Source: Persephonella sp. (GTDB lineage: Bacteria; Aquificota; Aquificia; Aquificales; Hydrogenothermaceae). Taken from it: a stretch of 48,275 bases of DNA. Location of the stretch: the NCBI RefSeq assembly GCF_015487465.1, contig NZ_WFPS01000049.1, forward strand, positions 1 through 48,275. Direction: 5' to 3'. Positions 34,974 through 46,633 of the stretch are shown piece after piece. Each line of letters starts with the position of its first letter. The stretch's first letter is position 1. The position numbers were made by a program, and so were the translations under genes. Under the pieces are notes generated by a model, which made no database searches, had not been told where the DNA came from, and saw only the letters and a program-made list of their open reading frames with translations.

Positions 34974-36019
34974 ATCTTTTCCATAACATTTTTTATGGCT
35001 TTGATAAATTCATCATTTTCTTCTGGTTTTCCCACTGATACCCTCAGGCAGTTTTCCATCATCGGAAGGTGGGACATATTTCTCACAAGGACACCTTCTT
35101 CAATAAGCATTCTGTGGACTTTGTTTCCGTCTGGAACTTTTATCAAAAAGAAATTCGCATCAGAAGGAAATACTGTTATTTCCTTTACGGTTTTTAACTG
35201 CTCCATAACCCTTTTTCTCTCTGACACTATCTTTTGTATCTGGTTTTTTATGATCTCCCTTCCATCTGTAAGAACTATTTTGCCGATTACCTGGGTAGGG
35301 AATGTTATATTAAACGGCTGTCTTGCTCTGTCCAACAGGGAGGCTACCTCTTTATTTGCTACAAGAACACCCAGTCTTATTCCAGCAAGACCGATTTTTG
35401 ACATTGTTCTGATAACAACAATCCTGTCAGAGCTTACAGCCTCGTCTAAAAAATCTTTTTTGTCGGAAAAATGTATGTAAGCCTCATCAACAGCCGTAAA
35501 AACTCCCTTTTCCGCTGTATAAAGTATAAGATCCCTTTCAAAACTGTTACCGGTAGGATTGTTTGGGGAAGCGAAAAATGCAAGCTGGGGTTTACTTTCA
35601 AGAGCTCTGTCTATCTCTTTTTTGTCAAGCTGAAAGTTTTTATCCAGAGGGAACTCAGATTTAGGTCTTCCAATCACATCTGCAGAAACCTGATACATTG
35701 GGAATGTGGGAATCGGGTACATTACAGGTCTGTCAATCTGCCCAACCACTGTAATAAGGAGATGTATAAGTTCATCAGACCCGTTTCCAAGAACGAGGTT
35801 TTCTGGGCTGACCCCGTAAAAGTCTGCTACTGCTTCTTTTAGCTCATGGGACTGGGGATCAGGATATCTGTTCAGGGGGATATCCTTCACAGCTTTACCG
35901 ATCTTCTCTTTTAACCAGGCTGGAAAATCATAAGGATTTTCATTTGAAGAAAGTTTAACCCTGCAGGGGGTTATTTCTGTCTTGTAACTTTTAAAGTTTT
36001 TTAATCTATCTAAAAACAT
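34970..36019 (-). CDS. hisC: histidinol-phosphate aminotransferase
   Basis: PLP aminotransferase of histidine synthesis. 349 residues. The PLP lysine is K208 in TMSKIGLAGIRLGV. Other motifs are LSSNENPYDFP, LNRYPDPQSHELKEAVA, GNGSDELI and FFASPNNPTGN. AGGAGG is near the ATG. It stands alone on the minus strand, between ubiE and the fadL unit; other his genes are not in the window. Related aminotransferases sometimes act on other substrates, but the sequence fits HisC well. Confidence 0.94.
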   Translation of the reverse strand: MFLDRLKNFKSYKTEITPCRVKLSSNENPYDFPAWLKEKIGKAVKDIPLNRYPDPQSHELKEAVADFYGVSPENLVLGNGSDELIHLLITVVGQIDRPVMYPIPTFPMYQVSADVIGRPKSEFPLDKNFQLDKKEIDRALESKPQLAFFASPNNPTGNSFERDLILYTAEKGVFTAVDEAYIHFSDKKDFLDEAVSSDRIVVIRTMSKIGLAGIRLGVLVANKEVASLLDRARQPFNITFPTQVIGKIVLTDGREIIKNQIQKIVSERKRVMEQLKTVKEITVFPSDANFFLIKVPDGNKVHRMLIEEGVLVRNMSHLPMMENCLRVSVGKPEENDEFIKAIKNVMEKI

Positions 36020-36061
36020 TAACTCCTCCTTCTGGGCTTAAGCATTAAAATATTATAAACA

Positions 36062-36091
36062 TTGTTAAAAACAACCTAAATGTTTTAGAAT
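36062..36091 (+). promoter_or_regulatory. possible sigma-70 promoter for fadL
   Basis: TTGTTA (36062-36067), 18 bases, then TAGAAT (36086-36091). The -35 box is also one arm of a short inverted repeat TTGTT-AAA-AACAA (36062-36074) that could be an operator. Confidence 0.4.
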
Positions 36092-36116
36092 GTTTAAAAA
36101 TATGGAGGTTAGGAGA

Positions 36117-37340
36117 ATGAAAAAGATATCCCTTACTCTAACAGGTCTTTTTGTGTTTGCGACAGCTTACGGAGCAGCATACAAAATTCCTGAGCAGTCA
36201 ACAAGATCTATGGGGACATCAGCAGCTTACTTTGCAGGTGCAGACTCTGCAGATACAGCTTATTATAACCCTGCCGGTATGGTATGGATAGAAGATAAAG
36301 ATAAAACCCTTATGGAATTAGGTGCAAAATATATATTCCTTCCAAGGATTAATTTTTATGGTGTGGCAAGGGATCCTCTTGGTTCAACACCTCCTGTTAC
36401 AAACGCAAAAACACTAAAAGAGGAATTTGTGGTTCCTTACTTTCACTTTATCCTGCCTGCGGGAGACAGAACAAGGTTCGGTTTTTCGTTTGTAACCCCT
36501 TTTGGTCTTTCAAAACGATGGTCTGCAGACTTTCAGAGGGCAACAGCTGAAGAGTTTACGCTGAAAACTTTTGAATTTGACACAACTGTTGCCTATCAGA
36601 TTGATGATAGGCTGTCTTTAGGTGCTGGTATAAGGGCACTTTACTCAACCGGAGAGATAAAGTATAGGAGAGAGCCTAACTACAGGATAAATATGAATGG
36701 AGAGAGCGGAATTTATTTTGGTTATCTTCTTTCTGCAGCTTTAAAACTAAGTGACGATCTGAGAGCTGCCACCATTTACAGATCAGAGATTAAACCTGAG
36801 ATAAACGGAATGGCGTATGGTCATCTTGGTTTATACCCAATATCAACAGAAGGAAGTGTTAAGGTTGTTTTACCTGCAGAATGGAGGCTTGGTATATCTT
36901 ACGATTATTCTGAAAACACAACTGTTGATCTAACATATGAGATAACATTCTGGGGAGAATACAAAAAGCTTGATATAAATTTTGAAGATCCTGTTGCTGA
37001 AAACAATCTTGGAAGACCTAAACCAAAAAATTGGCATGACTCAAAGACTGTCCGTTTAGGTTTGAAACATAAGTTTAATCAGAAATTCACAGGGCTTTTC
37101 GGTATAGCCTATGATGAAACGCCTATTCCCCAGTCAACACAGGGCTTTGAACTTCCTGACTCAAACGGCTGGATATTTTCAGTAGGAGGTTTATGGAATC
37201 CAAAACCAAACCTTGAGTTGGGGTTTGCGTATCTGTATGTCCAGAAGTTTGATAGGAAAGTTAACAACTCATATATGAACGGAGAATTTTCAGACCTAAA
37301 AGCTCATCTTTTGAATGTATCTTTAGGATATAGGTTTTAG
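36117..37340 (+). CDS. FadL/OmpP1/TodX-family outer membrane transporter
   Basis: 407 residues from the ATG at 36117, which has GGAGGTTAGGAG upstream; an upstream in-frame start would put extra residues before the signal peptide. The signal peptide is about residues 1-19 (ending ATAYG). The mature N-terminus has the FadL pattern (YKIPEQSTRSMG and TAYYNPAGM). A 14-strand-type beta-barrel with alternating hydrophobic residues follows, ending in an aromatic residue (LGYRF). FadL proteins let fatty acids or hydrophobic compounds cross the outer membrane. It is 8 bases before an acyl-CoA synthetase gene, forming an uptake-activation pair. Confidence 0.92.
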   Translation: MKKISLTLTGLFVFATAYGAAYKIPEQSTRSMGTSAAYFAGADSADTAYYNPAGMVWIEDKDKTLMELGAKYIFLPRINFYGVARDPLGSTPPVTNAKTLKEEFVVPYFHFILPAGDRTRFGFSFVTPFGLSKRWSADFQRATAEEFTLKTFEFDTTVAYQIDDRLSLGAGIRALYSTGEIKYRREPNYRINMNGESGIYFGYLLSAALKLSDDLRAATIYRSEIKPEINGMAYGHLGLYPISTEGSVKVVLPAEWRLGISYDYSENTTVDLTYEITFWGEYKKLDINFEDPVAENNLGRPKPKNWHDSKTVRLGLKHKFNQKFTGLFGIAYDETPIPQSTQGFELPDSNGWIFSVGGLWNPKPNLELGFAYLYVQKFDRKVNNSYMNGEFSDLKAHLLNVSLGYRF

Positions 37341-37348
37341 GGGAACAG

Positions 37349-38905
37349 ATGGAAAGTAAATATCCTTATAAGAACTTTTATGAGCTTGTGCAAAAGAATG
37401 CTGAAAAGTTTGGGAAAAAACCTGCTTTGTTTGAGGATAATCAGAAAATAACCCACAGACAGCTTAAAGAGTATGTTGATTCATTTGCAAGGTATCTTGA
37501 GCTTATAGGAGTTCAGAAAGGGGATCACGTTTCAATTCTTATGGGGAATTCTAAGGAGTTCATTATTTCAATGCTGGCAGTTGGCAAGTTAGGTGCAGCT
37601 GCTGTTCCTGTGAACACATTTTTAAAAAAGGAAGAAATAGAATACATACTTGATCACAGCGACTCAAAAGTTCTGATAACACAAGATAAATTCAGTAAAG
37701 AGCTTGTTGATGTTTTTCAGAAAACAAAAATAGAAAAGATAATATGGCACGGGGATTACAAAAATTTTGATCAAAGGAATTTGTCATTTGAGGAAGGACT
37801 GACAGTTAAGGATTATGAACATATTAAACCCCAGTCTGATTTAGACGACACAGCTGTAATCATATACACATCTGGAACAACAGGAAGACCAAAAGGTGTG
37901 ATGCTTTCTTACAGGAATATTTTTTCAAACCTGATAAATATTGAAAAAGTTGTTCCCTTATCCCACAAAGACAGATTTATAGTTTATCTTCCTATGTTCC
38001 ATACATTTACTCTGACAGCTACAGTCCTTCTTCCCCTTTATTTTGGGTCGCCAATAGTTATAATCAGATCAATACTACCTTTTTCAAACATACTTAAGCA
38101 GACCCTTTTGAAAAGGGTTACTATTTTTATGGGCGTTCCTGAAGTTTTTAACGCACTTTCAAAGGCGAAACTTCCCTGGTATTTTATGTGGTTTAATAAA
38201 CTTAGAGCTTTTGTGTCAGGGGCTGCACCCCTTCCAGAATCAACACTTGAAAGAATGAGAAAAAAATTTCCAAAGGTTCCCCTTCTTGAAGGGTATGGAT
38301 TATCAGAGGCTTCTCCCGTTGTTTCAATAAACAGACTGGAAAAACAAAAACCCTTATCTGTGGGTCCTCCCCTTCCAGATTATCAGGTAAAAATAGTTGA
38401 TGACGAGCTGATAGAACTGCCTGAAGGAGAGATTGGTGAGATTATAGTGAAAGGTGATAACGTGATGAAGGGCTACTATAAAGATCCTACAGCAACTGAA
38501 GAAACTGTGATCAACGGCTGGCTTCTGACAGGAGATATGGGCTATGTTGATGAGGAGGGCTACATATATATAGTTGACAGAAAAAAAGACCTGATAATAT
38601 CAAAAGGTATTAATATATACCCCAGAGAGATAGAGGAAGTTCTGACATCTCACCCTGAAGTTGAGGAAGCTGCTGTCGTTGGCAAAAAAGATGAAACCCA
38701 CGGTGAGATACCTGTTGCTTTTGTCAGACTGACTGAAAACTCAGATTTGGAAGAAAAGGATCTAAGGGCGTTTCTCAAAGAAAAACTGGCGAATTACAAA
38801 ATACCAAAGGCTTTCTATTTTGTTGATGACCTTCCCAGAAATGCCACTGGAAAAATTCTGAAAAGGGTTCTCAGGGAAAAGGTAAACAAAGGTGATTATG
38901 ACTGA
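37349..38905 (+). CDS. long-chain acyl-CoA synthetase (AMP-binding)
   Basis: 518 residues. Motifs: IIYTSGTTGRPKGVMLSY (AMP P-loop, about 171-188), LLEGYGLSEASPVVS, GWLLTGDMGYVDEEGYIYIVDR, KDLIISKGINIYPREIEEVL and the C-terminal lysine motif PRNATGKILKRVL. It activates fatty acids or similar carboxylates with ATP and CoA. It probably works on material admitted by the FadL porin just upstream. No beta-oxidation genes are adjacent, so fatty acids may be recycled into lipid. Confidence 0.93.
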   Translation: MESKYPYKNFYELVQKNAEKFGKKPALFEDNQKITHRQLKEYVDSFARYLELIGVQKGDHVSILMGNSKEFIISMLAVGKLGAAAVPVNTFLKKEEIEYILDHSDSKVLITQDKFSKELVDVFQKTKIEKIIWHGDYKNFDQRNLSFEEGLTVKDYEHIKPQSDLDDTAVIIYTSGTTGRPKGVMLSYRNIFSNLINIEKVVPLSHKDRFIVYLPMFHTFTLTATVLLPLYFGSPIVIIRSILPFSNILKQTLLKRVTIFMGVPEVFNALSKAKLPWYFMWFNKLRAFVSGAAPLPESTLERMRKKFPKVPLLEGYGLSEASPVVSINRLEKQKPLSVGPPLPDYQVKIVDDELIELPEGEIGEIIVKGDNVMKGYYKDPTATEETVINGWLLTGDMGYVDEEGYIYIVDRKKDLIISKGINIYPREIEEVLTSHPEVEEAAVVGKKDETHGEIPVAFVRLTENSDLEEKDLRAFLKEKLANYKIPKAFYFVDDLPRNATGKILKRVLREKVNKGDYD

Positions 38906-38980
38906 TACAGGGTATATCCTTAATAAAATTTTCTAAAAATCCGAAAGATTTAATTAAATAAATCCTTCAAGGGTAGAAAA

Positions 38981-41900
38981 ATGTCAAAGGCTTACATTGA
39001 GAGGATCAATGTTTACGGTTTTAAATCTTACGGAAACAGAAGGTTATCTATACCTGTTGGAAATGGGTTTGTAGGTATTGTTGGTCCAAACGGTTCAGGT
39101 AAGAGTAATATAGGTGATGCGATTGTATTTGCACTTGGACTTGCAACGGCAAAATCAATGAGAGCATTAAAACTTTCTGATCTGATTTTCTCATCAAGGG
39201 GAAAATCTGCAGAGTATGCTGAGGTTGAAGTCATATTCAAAAATGAAGGGGCATTCCCCCTCAATGATGATTATGTTTCCATTTACAGAAAGATTGAGCA
39301 CAACGGAAAATCAACATACAAGATAAATGGAAGACCTGCGAAACAGTATGAGGTGGAGGATATCTTGTCTTACGCAGGTATCCCAAAACAGGGATACAAC
39401 ATAGTAACGCAGGGGGACATATTCAAGTTCATCAAGATGACCCCCTCAGAAAGAAGGGATCTGATCAGTGAGATCGCAGGGATTACAGAATATGAAGAAA
39501 GAAAGGAAAAAGCTGTAAAAGACCTTCAGGAAACAGAAGAAAAGATATCATCGGCAAGATTGATACTAAAAGAGGTGAGGGCAAACCTTAAAAGGCTTGA
39601 GGAAGAAAGGGAAAACGCCCTTATAGCATCACAGCTTGAAGAAAAGATAGCCCAGATACAGGATAAAATAAAAGGTGTAAAGCTTTACTTTCTTCTGACA
39701 GAGCAGGAAAAAGCATTAAAAGAGCTTGAAGATGTAGAACAGAAGATTAACAGCCTTTACCTTGAGAAAGAAAGATCAATAGAAAAACAGAAAGAGAAGA
39801 TACAACAGATAAAACAGATTGAAAACAGACTAAATCAGCTTCAGGAGTCCCTACTGCCTGTCAAAGAAAAAGAAGGATCAATAACCTCACAGATAAGACA
39901 TTTAAATGAAAAGAAATCTGAGATAGAACATGAGCTTGAGAGCCTGAGAGAACTTCTTAAAGACCTTGCAAAAGAAAAGGAAGATCACATAAAAGAGGTT
40001 ATATCTATAGAAGAGGAGATAAAAAACCTGAAAAAGAAGCTTCCCCAGATAAAAAGGGAGCTTGAAGAGGCTGAAAAAGAGCTTGAAGAAAAAAATGAAA
40101 AGCTAAAAGAGATAGAGATAGGAGGGTCAAAGGCAAAGTTAGATCTTGGGGAGGTTGAAAAAGAGGAAAAAGAGCTCATAGAAAAACAGGGCTACCTCCA
40201 CAAAGAAAAGCTCCATCTTGAGATGGAACTGTCAAGAGTGCTTGAAAAGGTGCAGAGCTACAAAAATGAGATAGAACAGCTCTCAGCAGAGATAGAAGGA
40301 TTGAGAAACTCAAAAAACAACATAAAATCATTTGTTGAAACACAGGAGAGAAAGATAAAAAGTCTCCACAGTGAGCTCCAGAGACTAAAAATCAGAAAAG
40401 AGAGCATAACAAAAAAGCTCAGAGAAAATCGGGACAAAATAGAAGCAAACTTTCAGAGGCTTGCCCAGATACTTGCCCAGCTCTCGCAGGTCAGGGAAGA
40501 CAAGGTAATGGCACTTATAAGGGATATAAAAGGCGTTTACGGTCAGGTTGCGGATCTTATAGGTGTTAAAGACCCAGAATACTCAAAAGCTGTTGAGTCT
40601 GCAGGAGGTGGAAGATTAAGAAATATAGTGGTTGAGGACGATAGGGTTGCACAGGAATGTATAAAAGCTCTGAAGGAAAACAAAGGAGGAAAGGCAACAT
40701 TTATCCCACTGAATAGAATAAGGGTTCCATCTGTCAGCAGACCCCCTATGATGAGAGGTGTTTTAGGTCTTGCTGTTAACTTTGTTGAATATGATCCTGC
40801 CGTTGAAAAAGCTATAAGGTATGTGTTTGGGGACACGGTTATAGTTCAGGATTTTGATTCAGCAAGGAATTTAGGCATAGGGACATACAGAATGGTTACA
40901 TTAGACGGGGATATATTTGAAAAAAGCGGAACTATTACAGGAGGGGCAGATAAAGGCAAAACAGGTGTATTAGGAAGGGGAAATCTTGAACAGGAAAAGA
41001 TTAGGCTTGAAAAAGAGGACGACAGGCTGAAAGCAGAAGAAAAAGCTATGGAAGAAGAACTGAAAAAGTTAGAAGAAAAAATATCACTTACAGAAAAAGA
41101 GCTTTACCAGCTCCAAAGCGAAAGCCAGAATGTTCTTGAGAGAAACCGAGAAATTGAGGAGAAACTCCAGCACAACATAAGCAGAATAAACATCCTTGAG
41201 GAAGAGATTGTAAACCTGAAGAAAAAACAGTTTGAGATAGAAAACAAGCTTGAAAATGCAGAAAAGCACTTGAATGAGGTTGAGAAACAGATAAGCTCAG
41301 TCAAGCAGAAAAAAAGATCAATCCTTGAAAAGATGGAAAGTGAAGGTCTGCACAAGCTTAGAAAGGAGTGGGAGGAGGCAACGCAGAAGGTTTACTCCCT
41401 CAGAGAAAAGAAAAATGAGATTGAAAATCAGATAGAAAAACTCACAGATAGGCTTGAAAACAGTCTGAAGGTCAGAATATTCCAGATAGAAAATGAAAAG
41501 ATGAAGATTGAGGACACGGTAAAAAATAAAACAGCTCAAATACAGCAGATTAAAGACCAGATAGAAAATCTTAGCAAACAGCTTTCAGATCTGTGGAAGG
41601 GGCTGAAAGAGAAGGAAAAAGAGAGGGATAAACTCCTTGAGGATATTGAAAATCTTAAAGAAGAGCTGAAAGTCCTCAGATACGAAGAGGAGAACATAAA
41701 CAAACAGATAACCTATCTTCTTGAGGATAAAGGAAAACACGAGCAAAAGATTGAGGATCTGAAAGAGGAACTTATGCTTCTTAGGGAAGAATACGACGGG
41801 GAAGCTATAGAAGGGGATTTAAAACAGCTTCAGAAAAACCTGAAAGAGTATCAGGAAAAAAGACAGCAGATAGGAGCTGTAAACCAGAAAGCTGTTGAAG

Positions 41901-42469
41901 ATTATCAGGAGATAAAGGAAAGATACGATGATCTGAGTGAGAAACTGAAGGTTCTTATTGATGAGAAAAAATCTATTGAAGAATTGATACAAAACCTTGA
42001 GGAGAAAAAAGTAAGGGCTTTTATGGAAGTTTATGAGGCTGTAAACAAAAACTTAGGGAAGATATTCAGAAGACTATCCCCTGGAGGAAAGGCATACCTT
42101 GAGATAGAAAATGAGGAAGATCCCCTTTCTGGAGGAATTCTCCTTAAGGCAAGACCAAGGGGGAAAGATGTAAAAAGACTTGAGATAATGTCCGGTGGAG
42201 AAAAAACATTGACAGCTCTTGCCTTTCTTTTTGCTGTTCAGCAATACAGACCTGCACCATTTTATTACTTTGATGAGGTTGATGCCCATCTTGATGACGC
42301 AAACGCAAGAAAGATCGCAGAGCTTATGAAAGAGCTGTCTCAAGAGGCACAGTTTATAGTGGTAACCCTTAGAGACACTATGGCATCTTATGCAGACAGA
42401 CTTCTTGGAGTTTCTGCGAGGGAAGGAATATCAAACGTTTACAGCCTTGAACTTGCTGAAGTTTTATAA
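38981..42469 (+). CDS. smc: chromosome segregation ATPase Smc (archaeal-like)
   Basis: 1162-residue condensin core. Walker A is GPNGSGKSN (35-43). Two long coiled coils flank a hinge (about 510-665, with GVYGQVADLIGV and GGGRLRN). The C-terminal head has MSGGEKTLTALAF (Ser1071) and Walker B YYFDEVDAHLDDANA (Asp1098). The wording of the N-terminal head (GLATAKSMRALKLSDLIF) resembles archaeal Smc more than typical bacterial Smc, consistent with reports of archaeal-type Smc in Aquificales; the window alone cannot prove transfer. No scpA or scpB is adjacent. It is followed by the small GTPase, dnaN and gyrB. Confidence 0.97.
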   Translation: MSKAYIERINVYGFKSYGNRRLSIPVGNGFVGIVGPNGSGKSNIGDAIVFALGLATAKSMRALKLSDLIFSSRGKSAEYAEVEVIFKNEGAFPLNDDYVSIYRKIEHNGKSTYKINGRPAKQYEVEDILSYAGIPKQGYNIVTQGDIFKFIKMTPSERRDLISEIAGITEYEERKEKAVKDLQETEEKISSARLILKEVRANLKRLEEERENALIASQLEEKIAQIQDKIKGVKLYFLLTEQEKALKELEDVEQKINSLYLEKERSIEKQKEKIQQIKQIENRLNQLQESLLPVKEKEGSITSQIRHLNEKKSEIEHELESLRELLKDLAKEKEDHIKEVISIEEEIKNLKKKLPQIKRELEEAEKELEEKNEKLKEIEIGGSKAKLDLGEVEKEEKELIEKQGYLHKEKLHLEMELSRVLEKVQSYKNEIEQLSAEIEGLRNSKNNIKSFVETQERKIKSLHSELQRLKIRKESITKKLRENRDKIEANFQRLAQILAQLSQVREDKVMALIRDIKGVYGQVADLIGVKDPEYSKAVESAGGGRLRNIVVEDDRVAQECIKALKENKGGKATFIPLNRIRVPSVSRPPMMRGVLGLAVNFVEYDPAVEKAIRYVFGDTVIVQDFDSARNLGIGTYRMVTLDGDIFEKSGTITGGADKGKTGVLGRGNLEQEKIRLEKEDDRLKAEEKAMEEELKKLEEKISLTEKELYQLQSESQNVLERNREIEEKLQHNISRINILEEEIVNLKKKQFEIENKLENAEKHLNEVEKQISSVKQKKRSILEKMESEGLHKLRKEWEEATQKVYSLREKKNEIENQIEKLTDRLENSLKVRIFQIENEKMKIEDTVKNKTAQIQQIKDQIENLSKQLSDLWKGLKEKEKERDKLLEDIENLKEELKVLRYEEENINKQITYLLEDKGKHEQKIEDLKEELMLLREEYDGEAIEGDLKQLQKNLKEYQEKRQQIGAVNQKAVEDYQEIKERYDDLSEKLKVLIDEKKSIEELIQNLEEKKVRAFMEVYEAVNKNLGKIFRRLSPGGKAYLEIENEEDPLSGGILLKARPRGKDVKRLEIMSGGEKTLTALAFLFAVQQYRPAPFYYFDEVDAHLDDANARKIAELMKELSQEAQFIVVTLRDTMASYADRLLGVSAREGISNVYSLELAEVL

Positions 42470-42483
42470 AAAGGGAGGGAACC

Positions 42484-43002
42484 ATGACAACAAAAATACT
42501 TGTTACAGGACATTTTTCTGCAGGAAAGACCCAGTTCATACAGACCCTTTCAGGTAGATCCATTTCAACTGAAGTAAAGATAAGCTCTGAGAAGGAAATG
42601 ATAAAGAAAACAACAACGGTAGCTATGGATTACGGAAAAATAAAAGCCTCAGATCTTGATATACATCTTTTTGGAACACCGGGTCAGGAAAGATTTGATT
42701 TTATGCTTGACATTTTGGGAAAAGATCATGACGGAGCTGTTGTTATAATAGACAGTTCTGACATAATAAACATAGAAAAATCAGTAAGGTTTATAGATTT
42801 TCTAAGAAAACATGGAAAGCCTTTTGTTGTTGCATGCAACAAACAGGATAAGGTCGGCAGTATGGCTCCTGACGAAGTTTCCTCAATTTTAGACCTTCCG
42901 TCTGATATAGTCCTTCCACTAACTGCATACGACAAACACAGCTGTTGGAATGTTATTGATAAAATAATCAATCATATTTCTTCCAGCAAAATGGCAGCTT
43001 AA
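42484..43002 (+). CDS. CvnD/MglA-like small GTPase
   Basis: 172 residues, a complete Ras-like fold. G1 is GHFSAGKT (9-16). The G3 position is LFGTPGQERF (62-71), with Gly64 where canonical DxxG has Asp. G4 is NKQD (119-122). The FGTPGQ signature is typical of the CvnD-like GTPases encoded in actinobacterial conservons and relatives. In that family the GTPase works with Roadblock/LC7 proteins, but none is visible here. It lies 14 bases after smc with GGGAGGG upstream. Its role is unknown. Confidence 0.9.
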   Translation: MTTKILVTGHFSAGKTQFIQTLSGRSISTEVKISSEKEMIKKTTTVAMDYGKIKASDLDIHLFGTPGQERFDFMLDILGKDHDGAVVIIDSSDIINIEKSVRFIDFLRKHGKPFVVACNKQDKVGSMAPDEVSSILDLPSDIVLPLTAYDKHSCWNVIDKIINHISSSKMAA

Positions 43003-43048
43003 AGGATAAAGCCTTCAGATAAATGGTAAAATATTTATTATAAAATCT

Positions 43049-43054
43049 GGAGGT
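43049..43054 (+). promoter_or_regulatory. Shine-Dalgarno GGAGGT setting the TTG start of dnaN
   Basis: GGAGGT stands 6 bases before the TTG at 43061. A TATAAA just upstream (43039-43044) could be a -10 box for dnaN. Confidence 0.7.
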
Positions 43055-43060
43055 AAGCCT

Positions 43061-44155
43061 TTGGAACTAATTATAGATAAAACAGATCTTCAGAATGTTC
43101 TCAAAAAAGCTATATCTGCAACAGAAAAAAAGTCAGCACTTCCCATTCTTTTAAACTTCCTTCTTGAAGCAAAGGACGACAAACTTACCGTTCAAGGAAC
43201 AGACCTTGAGGTTCATGTTTCTGTTTCTGTGTTTGCAAAAGTTGAAAATGAAGGGAAGGCATGTGTAAATGCAAAAAAATTGACAGATATATCAAGGCTT
43301 CTTCCAAGTAACGAGGTATATATAAAGCTTGAGGATAATGTTTTAAAAATAAAATCAGGTAAAACAAAATACAATCTTCCTGTCGTTTCATCTGAAGATT
43401 TTCCGATGATGTATCCATTTCCTGAGGACAATGCCTTTATTGTTTCAGGAGACGAACTACAGAAGGGTATATCAAAAACTTCTTACGCATCATCAAAAGA
43501 AGAAACAGGATACGCACTTCAGGGGGTTTTGTTTAAATCCCTTGACGGAGAGATTGATCTTGTTGCTACAGATGGACATAGATTGGCTCTCTACACCATA
43601 AAGAGAAACGGAAATGGTGAGGTGAATATAATAGCCCCCCAAAAAGCATTAAACGAGCTAAAAAAACTACTAACAGGTCTTGAAGATGTTGAGATGGCAT
43701 CAACAGATCAGTATGTTTTTTTCAGGACGAAAGAGTGGATACTTATGTCAAGGCTTCTTGAAGGAACATTCCCTGATTACACAAAGGTAATACCTGGGGA
43801 ATACAGCATACAGATAAAATTAGACAAAAAAGAGTTTTTAGATGCTGTAAAAAGGGTTTCAGCTGTTGTTGAGGGGGATCCAAAGCCTATAAAAATAACT
43901 CTGAAGGAAAACAGCCTTGAGCTTGTATCAAGGTCTGCAGAGTATGGTGAAGCTGTTGATGAGATACCTGTAGACTACTCAGGAGAAGAGTTTTCAATAG
44001 GTTTTAACGCAAGATATCTGATAGAAGCTGTTGATGTTATAGATGGGGATGGTGTGATAATCAGGTTTACAACTCCAAACGCACAGACATTAATAATTCC
44101 AGAAGATCAAAACGATAGATATAAGGCTATTGTAATGCCTATGGAAGTTGCATAA
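43061..44155 (+). CDS. dnaN: DNA polymerase III beta sliding clamp
   Basis: 364 residues, standard for the three-domain clamp that tethers polymerase to DNA. Motifs: SALPILLNFLLEAKDDKLTVQGTDLEV (in two parts), FPMMYPFPEDNAF, LVATDGHRLALYTI, FNARYLIEAVDVIDGD and the C-terminal YKAIVMPME. TTG start with a strong ribosome site. dnaA and recF are absent; gyrB follows 34 bases later. Confidence 0.98.
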   Translation: MELIIDKTDLQNVLKKAISATEKKSALPILLNFLLEAKDDKLTVQGTDLEVHVSVSVFAKVENEGKACVNAKKLTDISRLLPSNEVYIKLEDNVLKIKSGKTKYNLPVVSSEDFPMMYPFPEDNAFIVSGDELQKGISKTSYASSKEETGYALQGVLFKSLDGEIDLVATDGHRLALYTIKRNGNGEVNIIAPQKALNELKKLLTGLEDVEMASTDQYVFFRTKEWILMSRLLEGTFPDYTKVIPGEYSIQIKLDKKEFLDAVKRVSAVVEGDPKPIKITLKENSLELVSRSAEYGEAVDEIPVDYSGEEFSIGFNARYLIEAVDVIDGDGVIIRFTTPNAQTLIIPEDQNDRYKAIVMPMEVA

Positions 44156-44165
44156 ATTAGAATGA

Positions 44166-46607
<2,442 letters not shown>

Positions 46608-46633
46608 ATAGTTTTTTCAGGGGGGAGTTGTTT

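Noticed and set aside
34995-35480. Plus-strand open frame of 161 codons antisense to hisC
   Set aside because: HisC is clearly coded on the minus strand; the frame has no ribosome site and no recognised domain.
43003-43060. Replication origin near smc-dnaN-gyrB
   Set aside because: Only 58 bases lie before dnaN and 34 before gyrB, with no cluster of DnaA boxes or AT-unwinding repeats; dnaA is not nearby.
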